Source: an uncultured Duncaniella sp. (lineage in GTDB: Bacteria; Bacteroidota; Bacteroidia; Bacteroidales; Muribaculaceae). From it: DNA of 64,000 bases. The translations under genes and the position numbers were made by a program. Positions 41,582 through 51,271 of this stretch are shown piece by piece. A model generated the notes under the pieces. The model searched no databases and was not told the origin of the DNA. It saw nothing but the letters and a program-made list of their open reading frames with translations. The stretch's first letter is position 1. Each line of letters begins with the position of its first letter. The DNA lies in the NCBI RefSeq assembly GCF_910577345.1, contig NZ_CAJTMT010000012.1:26219-90218 (forward strand), in the 5' to 3' direction.

Positions 41582-43843
41582 TTAGCCTGCGATAGGCTCA
41601 ATACGCTTGAGATTTCCCACAACCCACACGGTGTCATCCTCAGCGAATATGATTGAAGCATCCGGCTGAAGATAGTCCTCACCACGCTGGACAGCTACGA
41701 GAAGAGCCTCCCACACATTGCGGAAATCTGACCCGGCAATGGTCTTTCCGATTAGAGGTGAGGTAGCTTTCAGACGTATACCGGTCAGTTTGACATCGGT
41801 CTGAGTTGTATCCGAAGCCTCATCCTCATTGGCTTCCACAACAGGAAGAAGCTTCTGAATCTCATCATCCGTTCCTATGACACCGAGCACATCGCCGGGA
41901 AATACCCTCTCGTCTGCACCGGGTACCATAATCATCTTTCCACCACGCTGTATTGACGAGACCGAAACGCCGAACTGCCCACGCAGGCCTGAATTCTTCA
42001 ATTGCTCACCGACGAACGGACACTTGTAGCCGACAGTCATATAAGCAAGGTGCATGTTGGGGACGAGACGATTCTTGGCTCCGCTGCGACGCAGTTCGCG
42101 TTCGTTCAGGTTGTCCATGAAGCGCGACTCGATTCTGACCATTCGCTTGTGGGCCGACTTTGAAAACGACAACGCCAGAATGAGGAACAGCCCTACACCG
42201 ATGGTCCAGCCAACAGTCATCGAATAAATCGAGCTGAGAAGATAGACAAGAATCACCATCGCAATGAGCAGCCTGACAATGGTCATGATGATAAGCGGCA
42301 CATCATACTTGGCATTGGCGGCAATCAATCGTTCGCGCTCAGTCTTTTTCGATGCCGGATAGGTCATTGCAAGCAGGAAGGGCGACATTATGACGAGTGC
42401 TACAACCGTAGTGATGAACCGTCCCCAACTCGGGAACAGCCCCACGAACATCGGGCGGAGATAATCAAGGGAGATTATGCAGAGTGCAATCAGCACCATC
42501 GAATAGAGCACCACTCGCCAGAGATAACGCTTGAACAGCGACGACCAGAGCTGCTTGGTGGCGCTCGCAGAGGTTGTCGCATCCTTCGTGTATCGGTCAA
42601 TCAGGAAATGCAATCTTTTCGGCAGATGGGATTCCACGAAATCGCAGGCAGGGTCGGCCATACGGATAAAATATGGCGTCGTGAAGGTCGTGATGACAGA
42701 CACAGCCACCACGATGGGATAAATCTGCGGGTCAAGCACACCGAGCGACATGCCGAGCGATGCGATGATGAATGCGAACTCGCCTATCTGCGTCAGCGAG
42801 AAGCCCGACTCGATTGCCACACGGAGCGACTGGCCGGTGAGCAACATGCCGGTTGTGCCGAAGAATATCATACCGACTATGACCACCGCCGACAGCACAA
42901 GTATAGGCGCCCAATACTGGACAATGATATGCGGATTGACCATCATGCCCACGGAGATGAAGAACACCGAACCGAAGAGGTCCTTAACCGGAAGTGTGAC
43001 CCTCTCGATGCGTTCGGCAAAACTGGTTCCTGCAAGAATCGAGCCCATGACAAACGCGCCCAACGCAAGTGAGAACCCACAGGCGACGGAAAAGACAGCC
43101 ATTCCGAGACAAAGTCCCATAGCTACGATAAGCAGAGTCTCCGAATTGAGGAAACGGCGCTGCGAGTTGAGAAGCGACGGCAGCACGAACACCCCGACGA
43201 GAAACCATATAATAAGGAAGAAGGCAAGTTTGCTGACACTATAGAGCATCTCCCCTCCCTCGACACTGTTGTTGATTGCGATTGACGAAAGTATCACCAT
43301 CATCAACACTGCGAAAAGGTCCTCCACGATAAGCACGGCAAACACGAGCGAAGCAAACTTCCTGTGACGTAGGTTAAGGTCGGTGAATGCCTTTATAATA
43401 ATGGTGGTGGAGGACATCGAGAGCATTCCGCCGAGGAAAAGACTGTTGATGTGGGAGAAGCCGAGTATATGCCCTACGGCAAATCCGGCCCCCATCATTC
43501 CGCAGACGATGAACAAGGCCGTGACCACAGCCGACCCTCCGGCATTGACCAGCTTCTTGAAACTGAATTCAAGTCCAAGCGAGAACAGAAGCACCACGAT
43601 GCCTATCTGCGCCCAAAACTCAATGTTCTCCTCGGTCGACACCGACGGGAGATATTCAAAATGCGGACTGGCGAGGAATCCGGCCACAATGTAGCCGAGC
43701 ACCACCGGCTGTTTCAGCCATTTGAACAGAAGAGTTGTGACAGCTCCGAGGATAAGGATAAAGGCAAGGTCGCGGATAAGTCCCTCGACATTGAAAGTCT
43801 CGGACGCGGCAGCCGCATTGGCGAGAATCAAGTTGAGAATCAT
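41582..43843 (-). CDS. Kef-type cation:proton antiporter with C-terminal RCK_C (TrkA-C) domains
   Basis: 753 residues. CPA2-type antiporter core of about 12 helices (20-400): 'KQPVVLGYIVAGFLASP', 'GIVVLLFSLGLEFSF', 'LGGMLSMSSTTIIIKAF'. An extra membrane block lies around 435-560. Two TrkA-C-like domains follow: about 610-660 ('CPFVGEQLKNSGLRGQFGVSVSSI', 'VFPGDVLGVIGTDDEI') and 690-750 ('TSPLIGKTIAGSDFRN', 'EDDTVWVVGNLKRI'). No TrkA-N (Rossmann) domain is evident. Likely exports K+ or Na+ in exchange for H+ at the inner membrane. Last gene of an operon with the MgtC-like gene. Confidence 0.9.
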   Translation of the reverse strand: MILNLILANAAAASETFNVEGLIRDLAFILILGAVTTLLFKWLKQPVVLGYIVAGFLASPHFEYLPSVSTEENIEFWAQIGIVVLLFSLGLEFSFKKLVNAGGSAVVTALFIVCGMMGAGFAVGHILGFSHINSLFLGGMLSMSSTTIIIKAFTDLNLRHRKFASLVFAVLIVEDLFAVLMMVILSSIAINNSVEGGEMLYSVSKLAFFLIIWFLVGVFVLPSLLNSQRRFLNSETLLIVAMGLCLGMAVFSVACGFSLALGAFVMGSILAGTSFAERIERVTLPVKDLFGSVFFISVGMMVNPHIIVQYWAPILVLSAVVIVGMIFFGTTGMLLTGQSLRVAIESGFSLTQIGEFAFIIASLGMSLGVLDPQIYPIVVAVSVITTFTTPYFIRMADPACDFVESHLPKRLHFLIDRYTKDATTSASATKQLWSSLFKRYLWRVVLYSMVLIALCIISLDYLRPMFVGLFPSWGRFITTVVALVIMSPFLLAMTYPASKKTERERLIAANAKYDVPLIIMTIVRLLIAMVILVYLLSSIYSMTVGWTIGVGLFLILALSFSKSAHKRMVRIESRFMDNLNERELRRSGAKNRLVPNMHLAYMTVGYKCPFVGEQLKNSGLRGQFGVSVSSIQRGGKMIMVPGADERVFPGDVLGVIGTDDEIQKLLPVVEANEDEASDTTQTDVKLTGIRLKATSPLIGKTIAGSDFRNVWEALLVAVQRGEDYLQPDASIIFAEDDTVWVVGNLKRIEPIAG

Positions 43844-43892
43844 TTGTGAGTGATAGGGTCAGATTGACGTGAGTAGTGTTGTTCAGTATGTA

Positions 43893-44609
43893 TCAGGACA
43901 AATCGGCCTGATTTGAGAGCGAGATTGAGATTGTGGGGTGGACATCATGCAGCGCCGAAAACACTTCGATGAAGTCGGAATGCTCACGGATAAGAATCAG
44001 AAGATTCATCCGCGTTGTTTCCCCTTCATAGTCATATTCCACATAGACGCGCGAAAGATGGATGTTGTAGCGTTCGAGCACATCGCGGTAAGGCTTGATT
44101 GTCTTCACGATTCCCCGCACTTTAAGCCTTATCGTACGGGCCTCGTTACCGACATTCACACGGTGTTCAAGCTGTTCGAGGATGGTCAGCACCACAAGCA
44201 CGAGTATCGTAGCCACGAATGCTATCAGATATAGCCCGCAACCGACGGCCATGCCAATTGTAGCTATAATCCAGATTCCGGCCGCAGTCGTCAGACCGCG
44301 GACCGAGCCTTTCATCTGGATGATGGTGCCTGCACCGAGAAAACCGATGCCCGACAGCACCTGTGCCGCGATTCGGCTCGGGTCGCCGCGAAGAAGCCCG
44401 ACCGTCTCCTGGCAGACATAGATCGAAAGCATCATGGCAATACATGCTCCCATCGAAATCAGGGAGAATGTGCGCAAGCCGGCCATCTGCCCCTTGCGTT
44501 TACGCTCTATACCAATCACGCTTCCGAGAAGCAGACTGACGGTGATACGGAAAATTGCAGAGGTAGTGGTCAGCTCTACGCTTGTGACTATGTGCCAGAA
44601 ATGTTCCAT
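43893..44609 (-). CDS. MgtC/SapB-family membrane protein
   Basis: 238 residues. Four to five membrane helices (about 18-150) include the MgtC signature: 'RITVSLLLGSVIGIERKRKGQMAGLRTF', non-contiguous conserved residues, and 'VLSGIGFLGAGTIIQ' with 'VRGLTTAAGIW'. A C-terminal soluble ferredoxin-like/ACT-type domain (about 155-235) follows. MgtC proteins act in Mg2+-limited growth and modulate F-type ATPase or K+ homeostasis in pathogens; the SapB branch is less understood. Between the coiled-coil protein and the Kef-type antiporter genes (gaps of 41 and 49 bases), suggesting an ion-homeostasis operon. Confidence 0.9.
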   Translation of the reverse strand: MEHFWHIVTSVELTTTSAIFRITVSLLLGSVIGIERKRKGQMAGLRTFSLISMGACIAMMLSIYVCQETVGLLRGDPSRIAAQVLSGIGFLGAGTIIQMKGSVRGLTTAAGIWIIATIGMAVGCGLYLIAFVATILVLVVLTILEQLEHRVNVGNEARTIRLKVRGIVKTIKPYRDVLERYNIHLSRVYVEYDYEGETTRMNLLILIREHSDFIEVFSALHDVHPTISISLSNQADLS

Positions 44610-44650
44610 GTGGGGGATGAGAATCGGAGAGTGATTGTTGAGAGGGAGGA

Positions 44651-45562
44651 TTATTTCTTCAATGTGAACCGGCGCGAGGTAAGGCGATAGCCGTCGGTAA
44701 ACAGTTCGACGGTGTATTCACCGGGAGTAAGGGTTGTGTTGACATCCCAATACATCTTCACGCCAGGAATCTCGTCGCCGGCATATTCGATGGGCTTACG
44801 CGCAGTGCAAGGTATCGACTTGCCCTCGAAAGAGAATGAACCGGCACCGCCGAGCAACTGGCCTTCGGGGTTTACAATTCGCAGATAGATGGTCTTTTCA
44901 CCGACAGGAGTGGAGTTATTCTGGGGAATCGTGAAGCTGACAAGTAGCTGCTTGGCCTTGGTGATGTTCTTTTCTGTCTTGCCATTCTTTTTGAGACCGG
45001 TGATGGATACGCCCGTGACGTTGAGCTTCTCAGCAAGTGTCATGCGTTCGCTGAGAGTCTCGGCAGTGCGGGTGACAGCCTGTACCTGCGACGACAGGCG
45101 CTCGTTCTGGCTCTTGATTTCCTGATTCTCGGCGCGCAGACCGGCATTTTCTTTGTTCAGGGAGTCAATCTGGGCGATATAGTGGCGGAGTAGGCTCTTG
45201 AGAGTGGCGATTTCCTTCTGGAGTTCATTGATGCGTGCCTGCGATTTCACCTTTTCGCTCTTGAGTTCCTGCATGAGCTGCTCGACCTTTGCCTTGGCGG
45301 CAGTGTATTTTGCAAGGATAGTGTCGTTGGCAAGACGCTGCGCCTGGTCCTCATACTGCTGGAACTCGGCATTGAGCACATCAAATTCGTTTGAAAGCTG
45401 AAGCTGCTCGTTGGACAGTTTAAGTTCCTCATTCTCAAGTTGGGCTTCCTGCACCTGCGACTTCAACGACGCAACCTGTGTGACACCGAAACCGACTGCA
45501 ATAAGCAATAAGCCTGCCAGTACTATGATCAGAATGACCATTGGCGACATTTTTCCTTTCAT
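44651..45562 (-). CDS. Membrane-anchored coiled-coil protein with beta C-terminal domain
   Basis: 303 residues. An N-terminal membrane helix (about 8-30) is followed by a long coiled coil (35-170, with heptads such as 'LENEELKLSNEQLQLSNEF'), then a beta domain (about 190-303) containing 'LLVSFTIPQNNSTPVGEKTIYLRI', split strands, and 'LTPGEYTVELFTDGYRLTS'. No named family recognised; similar proteins are common in Bacteroidales. Topology suggests a periplasmic domain held off the inner membrane by the coiled coil. First gene of the operon with the MgtC-like and Kef-type genes. Confidence 0.65.
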   Translation of the reverse strand: MKGKMSPMVILIIVLAGLLLIAVGFGVTQVASLKSQVQEAQLENEELKLSNEQLQLSNEFDVLNAEFQQYEDQAQRLANDTILAKYTAAKAKVEQLMQELKSEKVKSQARINELQKEIATLKSLLRHYIAQIDSLNKENAGLRAENQEIKSQNERLSSQVQAVTRTAETLSERMTLAEKLNVTGVSITGLKKNGKTEKNITKAKQLLVSFTIPQNNSTPVGEKTIYLRIVNPEGQLLGGAGSFSFEGKSIPCTARKPIEYAGDEIPGVKMYWDVNTTLTPGEYTVELFTDGYRLTSRRFTLKK

Positions 45563-45673
45563 AACTCTATTCAGAATATTATAAATTGATGAAATGATAT
45601 TTTTACGGACTGATGAAATGTGAAATAATGATTATAATTTCACCCGCCGGAGAAACCCTCTCCTGACAAACTG

Positions 45674-45705
45674 CAAAATTACTAAACCCGCCCCTATAAT
45701 CCAAA
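45674..45705 (-). promoter_or_regulatory. Promoter of the coiled-coil/MgtC/Kef operon
   Basis: Minus-strand TTTG-N20-TAATTTTG, a full consensus match. The leader is about 105 nt. It is divergent from the BamA-like gene promoter 80 bases away. Confidence 0.75.
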
Positions 45706-45786
45706 TCCGCAGTCTTAAACTTTGTCAAGCACACTCCTTCTGGCCGATAAAAGATGCGGTGGCTGTCACTTTCGTTCTACATTTTG

Positions 45787-45817
45787 TTGGTAGATTCCGT
45801 CGGGTATTGTAACTTTG
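45787..45817 (+). promoter_or_regulatory. Promoter of the BamA/TamA-like gene
   Basis: TTG-N20-TAACTTTG, 11 bases upstream of the ATG at 45829. A transcript starting about 7 nt after the box has almost no leader. This position rules out the longer frame starting at 45754. Confidence 0.75.
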
Positions 45818-45828
45818 CAGCATCAATC

Positions 45829-48177
45829 ATGTGTAAGTTCACGCATTATCTTCTCTCACTTCCAATCATTGCTGCGGTCCTGCTTCTGGCGGGATGCAGT
45901 TCGACGCGTCATGTCCCTAACGGTTCTTATCTCCTTGACAAAGTCGATATTGAAATCGAGGGTGATGACGAAGTGACCGTCTCCGAACTGGACAACTATC
46001 TCAAACAGGTCCCCAACCATAAGGTGCTCGGCTTCTGGAAACTTCAGCTCGGCACCTACAACCTTTCCGGAAAGGACTCCACGAAATGGTACAACCGCTG
46101 GGTGCGCCGCATGGGTCAACCTCCGGCCATCTATTCGCAGGCGCAGACAGACGCCTCCATCCGTCAACTGAGACAGGCACTTGTCAACCGTGGCTACCTC
46201 GAAGCGCAGGTTGAAGCCGACACACTCCTTTTTCCCGACAAAAAGAAAATCGAAGTCACCTACAAAGTGACCACCGGCGAACCGCGCCGTATCTCCTCCA
46301 TCGCCTACGAGATACCCGACACCATCATCGAACGCATAGTCCTTGAAGACTCCGCGCTCTTCACCCTTCAGCCGGGCAACCGCTTCGACCGCGACATGCT
46401 CGACACCGAGCGCGCACTCATCACGCAGCGTCTCCGCAACCACGGATACTACTCCTTCACCAAGGAATATATCACCTTTTATGCCGACACGTCGGAATAC
46501 TCAAAGGAAGTGGACCTGACCCTCACCGTCCGTCCTCCGCTGGTCATGAAAAGCGGAAAACTCACTGCCGACTCCACGGCAAAACATCAGCAATTCTACA
46601 TCAACAAAATCTACTTCATCACCAACGGTTCAACTCCCGGTGGTGCAATGACCGAAACTACAGTCGCCGACACCGTCAGCTATAAAGATGTGGAAGTCAT
46701 CTACGGCAAGGACCGATACATAAATCCCGGAGCGCTGCGCCAGAAATGCTTCCTTATCCCGGGACAGCTCTACAGGGCTGCAGACGTTGACCGCACCTAC
46801 GAAGCCCTCTCGCGCCTCGGCATCCTCAAGACCATCAACATCGAGCTCGTCCCTGTGGCCGACATCGACGGCAAGCGTTGGCTCGACGCCTATATCCTCC
46901 TTTCAAGAAACAAGAAGCAATCCGTGACCTTCGACGTGGAGGGAACCAACTCCGAAGGCGACCTCGGATTCGGCCTTGGAGCCACATATCAGCACCGAAA
47001 CCTCGCAAAAGGTTCGCAGTTGCTGACTGCGCGCCTGCGCATGAACTACGAGAGCCTTTCAGGTAAATTCAACGGCCTCATCAACGACCGCTACACCGAA
47101 TATGCGGGTGAGGTCGGCATCACCTTCCCGAAATTTGAATTCCCGTTCGCATCGCAGCGTCTGCGCGAACGGCTCAACGTCAGCACCGAATTCGCCCTAT
47201 CGTTCAACTATCAGGAACGCCCTGAATACACACGTATCATCGCCGGTGCGGCATGGAAATACAAATGGGTCAACCGCAGCAACACACGCCGCCACTACTT
47301 CGACCTTGTGGATATCAACTATGTCTACCTGCCGGAAAGCACCAACGACTTCCTTGACCAGATTGCGCCCGACAATCCGCTCCTGCGCTACAGCTACGAG
47401 GACCACTTCATCATGAGCCTCGGATACCGCTACTACAACACCAACAAGCGCATACCCTCCTCGATTGTGCGGACCTACAAGCTCCAACCGACAGTCTACA
47501 CTATCCGTACATCCGTCGAGACCGCCGGCAACCTCCTCTACGCCATCTCATCGCTCTCCAATGTGAAGAGAAGAAACGGTGCCTACCGGGTATTCGGTAT
47601 AAACTACTCGCAATATGTCAAGGCGGAGGTCGACTATTCAATCACACGCAACATCAACAACCGTCATTCGCTTGCCTACCACGTCGGTGCAGGCATAGGT
47701 GTCCCCTACGGCAACTCTACAGTCCTGCCGTTTGAGAAGCGTTTCTATGCCGGTGGAGCGAACGGTGTGCGCGGATGGGGTGTCCGCACCCTCGGGCCGG
47801 GAAGTTATGACTCCCGCAACTCCGTGACCGACTTCATCAACCAGTGTGGCGACATCCGTCTGGACATGAGCCTTGAATACCGCGCCAAACTCTTCTGGGT
47901 CCTCGAAGCAGGCGCATTTGTAGATGCCGGCAATATCTGGACCATCCACAACTACGAGAACCAACCCGGCGGAATGTTCCGCTTCGACACTTTCTGGAAA
48001 CAAATCGCTCTTGCCTACGGACTTGGCATTAGGTTTGACTTCACATATTTCCTCCTGCGACTCGACCTCGGCCTCAAGGCTCACAATCCCGCCAAGGGAC
48101 AGGAGCACTGGCCAATCATCCATCCGAACTGGCACCGCGACGCGACCTTCCACTTCGCTGTCGGCTACCCGTTCTGA
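45829..48177 (+). CDS. BamA/TamA-family outer-membrane lipoprotein
   Basis: 782 residues from ATG 45829. A lipoprotein signal with lipobox 'LLLAGC' (Cys about 22) is followed by 'STRHVPNGSYLLDKVDI', typical of the Bacteroidota lipoprotein branch of Omp85 proteins. POTRA-like domains fill about 35-390 ('RRISSIAYEIPDTII', 'YGKDRYINPGALRQKC'), and a 16-strand barrel follows (about 400-782). The barrel has 'RFYAGGANGVRGWGVRTLGPGSY', non-contiguous, the loop with the conserved R-G-[WF] motif of Omp85 proteins. It probably inserts or translocates outer-membrane proteins. The gene ends in an aromatic 'VGYPF', as in barrel proteins. Confidence 0.88.
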   Translation: MCKFTHYLLSLPIIAAVLLLAGCSSTRHVPNGSYLLDKVDIEIEGDDEVTVSELDNYLKQVPNHKVLGFWKLQLGTYNLSGKDSTKWYNRWVRRMGQPPAIYSQAQTDASIRQLRQALVNRGYLEAQVEADTLLFPDKKKIEVTYKVTTGEPRRISSIAYEIPDTIIERIVLEDSALFTLQPGNRFDRDMLDTERALITQRLRNHGYYSFTKEYITFYADTSEYSKEVDLTLTVRPPLVMKSGKLTADSTAKHQQFYINKIYFITNGSTPGGAMTETTVADTVSYKDVEVIYGKDRYINPGALRQKCFLIPGQLYRAADVDRTYEALSRLGILKTINIELVPVADIDGKRWLDAYILLSRNKKQSVTFDVEGTNSEGDLGFGLGATYQHRNLAKGSQLLTARLRMNYESLSGKFNGLINDRYTEYAGEVGITFPKFEFPFASQRLRERLNVSTEFALSFNYQERPEYTRIIAGAAWKYKWVNRSNTRRHYFDLVDINYVYLPESTNDFLDQIAPDNPLLRYSYEDHFIMSLGYRYYNTNKRIPSSIVRTYKLQPTVYTIRTSVETAGNLLYAISSLSNVKRRNGAYRVFGINYSQYVKAEVDYSITRNINNRHSLAYHVGAGIGVPYGNSTVLPFEKRFYAGGANGVRGWGVRTLGPGSYDSRNSVTDFINQCGDIRLDMSLEYRAKLFWVLEAGAFVDAGNIWTIHNYENQPGGMFRFDTFWKQIALAYGLGIRFDFTYFLLRLDLGLKAHNPAKGQEHWPIIHPNWHRDATFHFAVGYPF

Positions 48178-48272
48178 TATTCACCGGCAGAAGCATCGCC
48201 AACACAACGCTCCATCTGCCATATTGCATAAAAAAGCATACTTCACCGTATAACTAAAATATCACAGTCATC

Positions 48273-48950
48273 ATGAAGCAACTGGTAATATTCGACCTTG
48301 ACGGCACTTTGCTCAACACCATATCCGATCTCGGAGCGGCCACAAACTACGCTCTGCGCACCTGCGGCTACCCCGAGCACCACCTGTCAACCTACCCCAA
48401 CATGGTCGGCAACGGCATCACGCGCCTCATCGAGCGGGCCCTCCCCGAAGACCTAAGGGACAATGCGGAGATTGTCGAGAAGGTGCGCGAACATTTCAAA
48501 GAATATTACGACCGGCATCAGACCGACCTCACAGTGCCATATCCCGGCATCCCCGAACTGCTGCGCGAACTCTCGGCAATGGGTGTCAAAGTGGCTGTCG
48601 CCTCCAATAAATACCATACAGCCGTAGGATCGCTCATCAAGCACTACTTCCCCGATATTAACTGGAGCGCGGTTGAAGGACAGAAGGAGGGCATCCCGAC
48701 AAAGCCGGATCCGTCCATAGTCTTCGAGATTCTTGCAAAATGCCCCACCCGCAAATCAAAAGTACTCTATGTCGGCGACTCCGGTGTCGACATGGAAACC
48801 GCGCGTCGCGCCTGCGTCGATTCCTGCGGAGTGACATGGGGATTCCGCACAATCAAGGAACTTAAGGATAATCATGCTGACAATATCGCGAACACAGCGG
48901 ACGACATACTTGCCATAGTCAAGCGTCCGGGCCTTGAACTCGATGTCTGA
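48273..48950 (+). CDS. gph: Phosphoglycolate phosphatase-like HAD hydrolase
   Basis: 225 residues. HAD-IA motifs: 'IFDLDGTLLNT' (4-14, nucleophile Asp), Ser/Thr motif II 'VAVASNKY' (about 108-115), Lys in 'PTKPDP', and 'LYVGDSGVDMETARRA' (motif IV). The cap is the alpha-helical Gph/PGMB type. It dephosphorylates 2-phosphoglycolate from DNA repair in the best-known members; other small phosphates are possible. It follows the BamA-like gene by 95 bases on the same strand. Confidence 0.85.
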   Translation: MKQLVIFDLDGTLLNTISDLGAATNYALRTCGYPEHHLSTYPNMVGNGITRLIERALPEDLRDNAEIVEKVREHFKEYYDRHQTDLTVPYPGIPELLRELSAMGVKVAVASNKYHTAVGSLIKHYFPDINWSAVEGQKEGIPTKPDPSIVFEILAKCPTRKSKVLYVGDSGVDMETARRACVDSCGVTWGFRTIKELKDNHADNIANTADDILAIVKRPGLELDV

Positions 48951-49017
48951 TTCCGCCAATAATATCTTTTACCATACAACACAACTGACAACCAACACAT
49001 TTCTCACATTCATCCTC

Positions 49018-51144
49018 ATGAAAATCCGCAATCTCATAATAGCTGCCGCCCTGACCCTGGCACCGGCCACGACATTTGCCGGAGACCGCTACGCCAACAA
49101 ATCTGTCAGCGATTCCCTCCTCCTCGAACTGAAAAAAGCCACCGACGCGCAAGATTCTCTCCCCTTGATGTGTGACCTCTTTGACATCCTGCCTCGCGAC
49201 ACTGCATTCGTCATCGGTATGCAGGCCTTCCATGTCGCGAACCGCGCCGGTAACTCCAGCGTAGCTCTTGAGATGATCCGCCATCTCGCCAACCGGAGTG
49301 TGCGCAGCGACTCCATGCTCAAAGAGTTATCCAACATGACTCTGCGCTACTCCAACCCTGACAATGTGGAAATTATGGCTGTCAACCGCGAGGAACTCCG
49401 CGAAACCCGCGCTTTCATCAAAATCAAGCGAAACTATTACCGTGCGCGTGTCTCTGAGGCCGAGGAGCGTCAGGCCCTGCTGATGGAACTCGTCCAGACA
49501 ATGGCCATACAGCCGCCGGCCGACCTCTATGACCGCATTGTCCTTCAGGATGCTATCTGCATGATGCTTGCCAAACTCGGCGCAAAAGATCTCCTCACCA
49601 AAGAACTCGATAAGCTTGGCACTTACATAAATGAATTGCCGCCGACGGCAACCGCTCTGCGCAACGCCTACTATGTAAATGCAGCCCTTCTCTACAGCGA
49701 CAACGGAGAATATGAAAAATCCATGCAGGCCGACAGAAAGACTCTCGAAGGTATTGAGCAACTTGAGGAACGCTACAGGGCCAACAACCGAAAATACCGC
49801 AATTTCGACGCGAACCGCTACATCATCTATACACGTTTCCTTTCCAACTTCCCGGTCCTCCCGCCTCATGAGATAGAAGAGTACTACAATGCAGCGATGG
49901 AAATCGTGGAACGCGACTATACTGCATCAGAAACCAACGCTGCCTATCCGGGACCGCAGATATACTACAATCTCTCCTACAAGAACTATGCCAAGGCGAT
50001 GCCATTAATCAAGAAAGCTATCGCAAACCCCTATAATGCGCAACACTACCGACGTCTGTTGAAATATGAAATCGAGTGTGCTGAGGCTCTCGGCGACAAT
50101 GAATCGCTCATAAAGGCATCCCGTGAGTACAACACCTTGCTTGAAAATTATCTCACCGAACGCCTTGATGAGAAATTCCGTGAATTCCAGGTCATTTCCG
50201 AAACATCGGAAATAACCGACAAATACAACCGCCTCTTCGTGGAGAAAAAGCTCTCCGAAGCCAAAGCCTTGCGTCTGACAGTCATCATTGCCATTTTAGC
50301 AGCCATCATCCTGCTCGTCTCAGTGATAGTTCTTTTCACCCTCAACCGCAAGAACCGCTCACTCGTCAAGACACTCGACAAGTCGAACCACGCCCTGCGA
50401 ATCGAGAGCGAGAATCTTGAAAATTCGCGCAAGGAACTCATCAAGGCACGCGACGTGGCCCAGAAAGCCAACAATCTGAAGACCGACTTCATCAAGAACA
50501 TGAGCTACGAGGTCAGCGCCCCGCTCAAAGCCATCAACGAATACTCGAAACTAATTGTCGATTGCGCCGACGCAAGCAACCGCAAATATCTCGAACGCTT
50601 CACTGCACTTGTCGAGCTGAACAGCGAACTCCTGACCACAATCGTCAACGACGTCCTCCACATCTCTGAAATCGACAGCAACTCCGTGCCTGTCAACAAT
50701 CGTTCGACCGACCTCCGCTCGCTCTGTACAATGGTGCTCGACGGAGTGCGCCACCGAGTAGCCCCGTCGGTAGCCCTGCAGTTCGACACAGCCTCCCCCC
50801 AAATCAGTCTGTTCACCGACCCGCAGCGCCTACACCAGATATTGCTCAACCTCCTCACCAACGCCGCAAAATTCACTGTCAGAGGCAGTATAACCCTTGG
50901 CTATAGCATTGACGAAGACGCAGAGAAAGTGATTTTCACTGTCACCGACACCGGCATCGGCATCAAGGCCGACAAGAAAGAAGCCATCTTCGACCGCTTC
51001 GTCAAACTTGACAAGGAAACCCAGGGAGCCGGCCTCGGCCTCACCATCTCCCGTATGCTCGCGCGCATCCTCGGTGGCGACGTCTACCTTGACACCACCT
51101 ACACCAAAGGCGCCCGCTTCGTCCTCACCCTCCCGAAAAAGTAA
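49018..51144 (+). CDS. TPR-type sensor histidine-kinase homologue, H-box His replaced by Tyr
   Basis: 708 residues from ATG 49018, which gives a signal peptide (MKIRNLIIAAALTLAPATTFA). The upstream in-frame start at 48934 overlaps gph. A periplasmic helical, TPR-like sensor fills about 25-400. A membrane helix (about 421-443) and a coiled coil follow. The dimerisation region reads 'FIKNMSYEVSAPLKAI', where most kinases have 'NMSHEIRTPL'; Tyr497 (codon TAC) occupies the phospho-acceptor position. The ATPase domain looks intact: N box 'LLNLLTNAAKFT', G1 'VTDTGIGI', G2 'GAGLGLTIS'. No response regulator is adjacent. It may be a pseudokinase or act through a non-canonical route. Confidence 0.88.
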   Translation: MKIRNLIIAAALTLAPATTFAGDRYANKSVSDSLLLELKKATDAQDSLPLMCDLFDILPRDTAFVIGMQAFHVANRAGNSSVALEMIRHLANRSVRSDSMLKELSNMTLRYSNPDNVEIMAVNREELRETRAFIKIKRNYYRARVSEAEERQALLMELVQTMAIQPPADLYDRIVLQDAICMMLAKLGAKDLLTKELDKLGTYINELPPTATALRNAYYVNAALLYSDNGEYEKSMQADRKTLEGIEQLEERYRANNRKYRNFDANRYIIYTRFLSNFPVLPPHEIEEYYNAAMEIVERDYTASETNAAYPGPQIYYNLSYKNYAKAMPLIKKAIANPYNAQHYRRLLKYEIECAEALGDNESLIKASREYNTLLENYLTERLDEKFREFQVISETSEITDKYNRLFVEKKLSEAKALRLTVIIAILAAIILLVSVIVLFTLNRKNRSLVKTLDKSNHALRIESENLENSRKELIKARDVAQKANNLKTDFIKNMSYEVSAPLKAINEYSKLIVDCADASNRKYLERFTALVELNSELLTTIVNDVLHISEIDSNSVPVNNRSTDLRSLCTMVLDGVRHRVAPSVALQFDTASPQISLFTDPQRLHQILLNLLTNAAKFTVRGSITLGYSIDEDAEKVIFTVTDTGIGIKADKKEAIFDRFVKLDKETQGAGLGLTISRMLARILGGDVYLDTTYTKGARFVLTLPKK

Positions 51145-51151
51145 ATCAAAA

Positions 51152-51217
51152 TGATCCAATAAGTTCGGTCTCATAGTTGATTTTGGAATCAACTATGAGA
51201 CCGAACTTATTGGATCA
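51152..51217. terminator. Perfect 31-bp hairpin between convergent genes
   Basis: Arms of 31 nt (51152-51182 and 51187-51217) pair without a mismatch around TTGG. It lies 7 bases after the stop of the kinase homologue and 54 bases before the stop of the convergent esterase-GH28 gene. No T-run follows on either side. It probably acts as a bidirectional transcription or mRNA 3'-end barrier. Confidence 0.6.
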
Positions 51218-51271
51218 ACCTGTATGGAATAACTTTTATAAGTAGGTACAGTTAACCTGATTTTTAGATAA

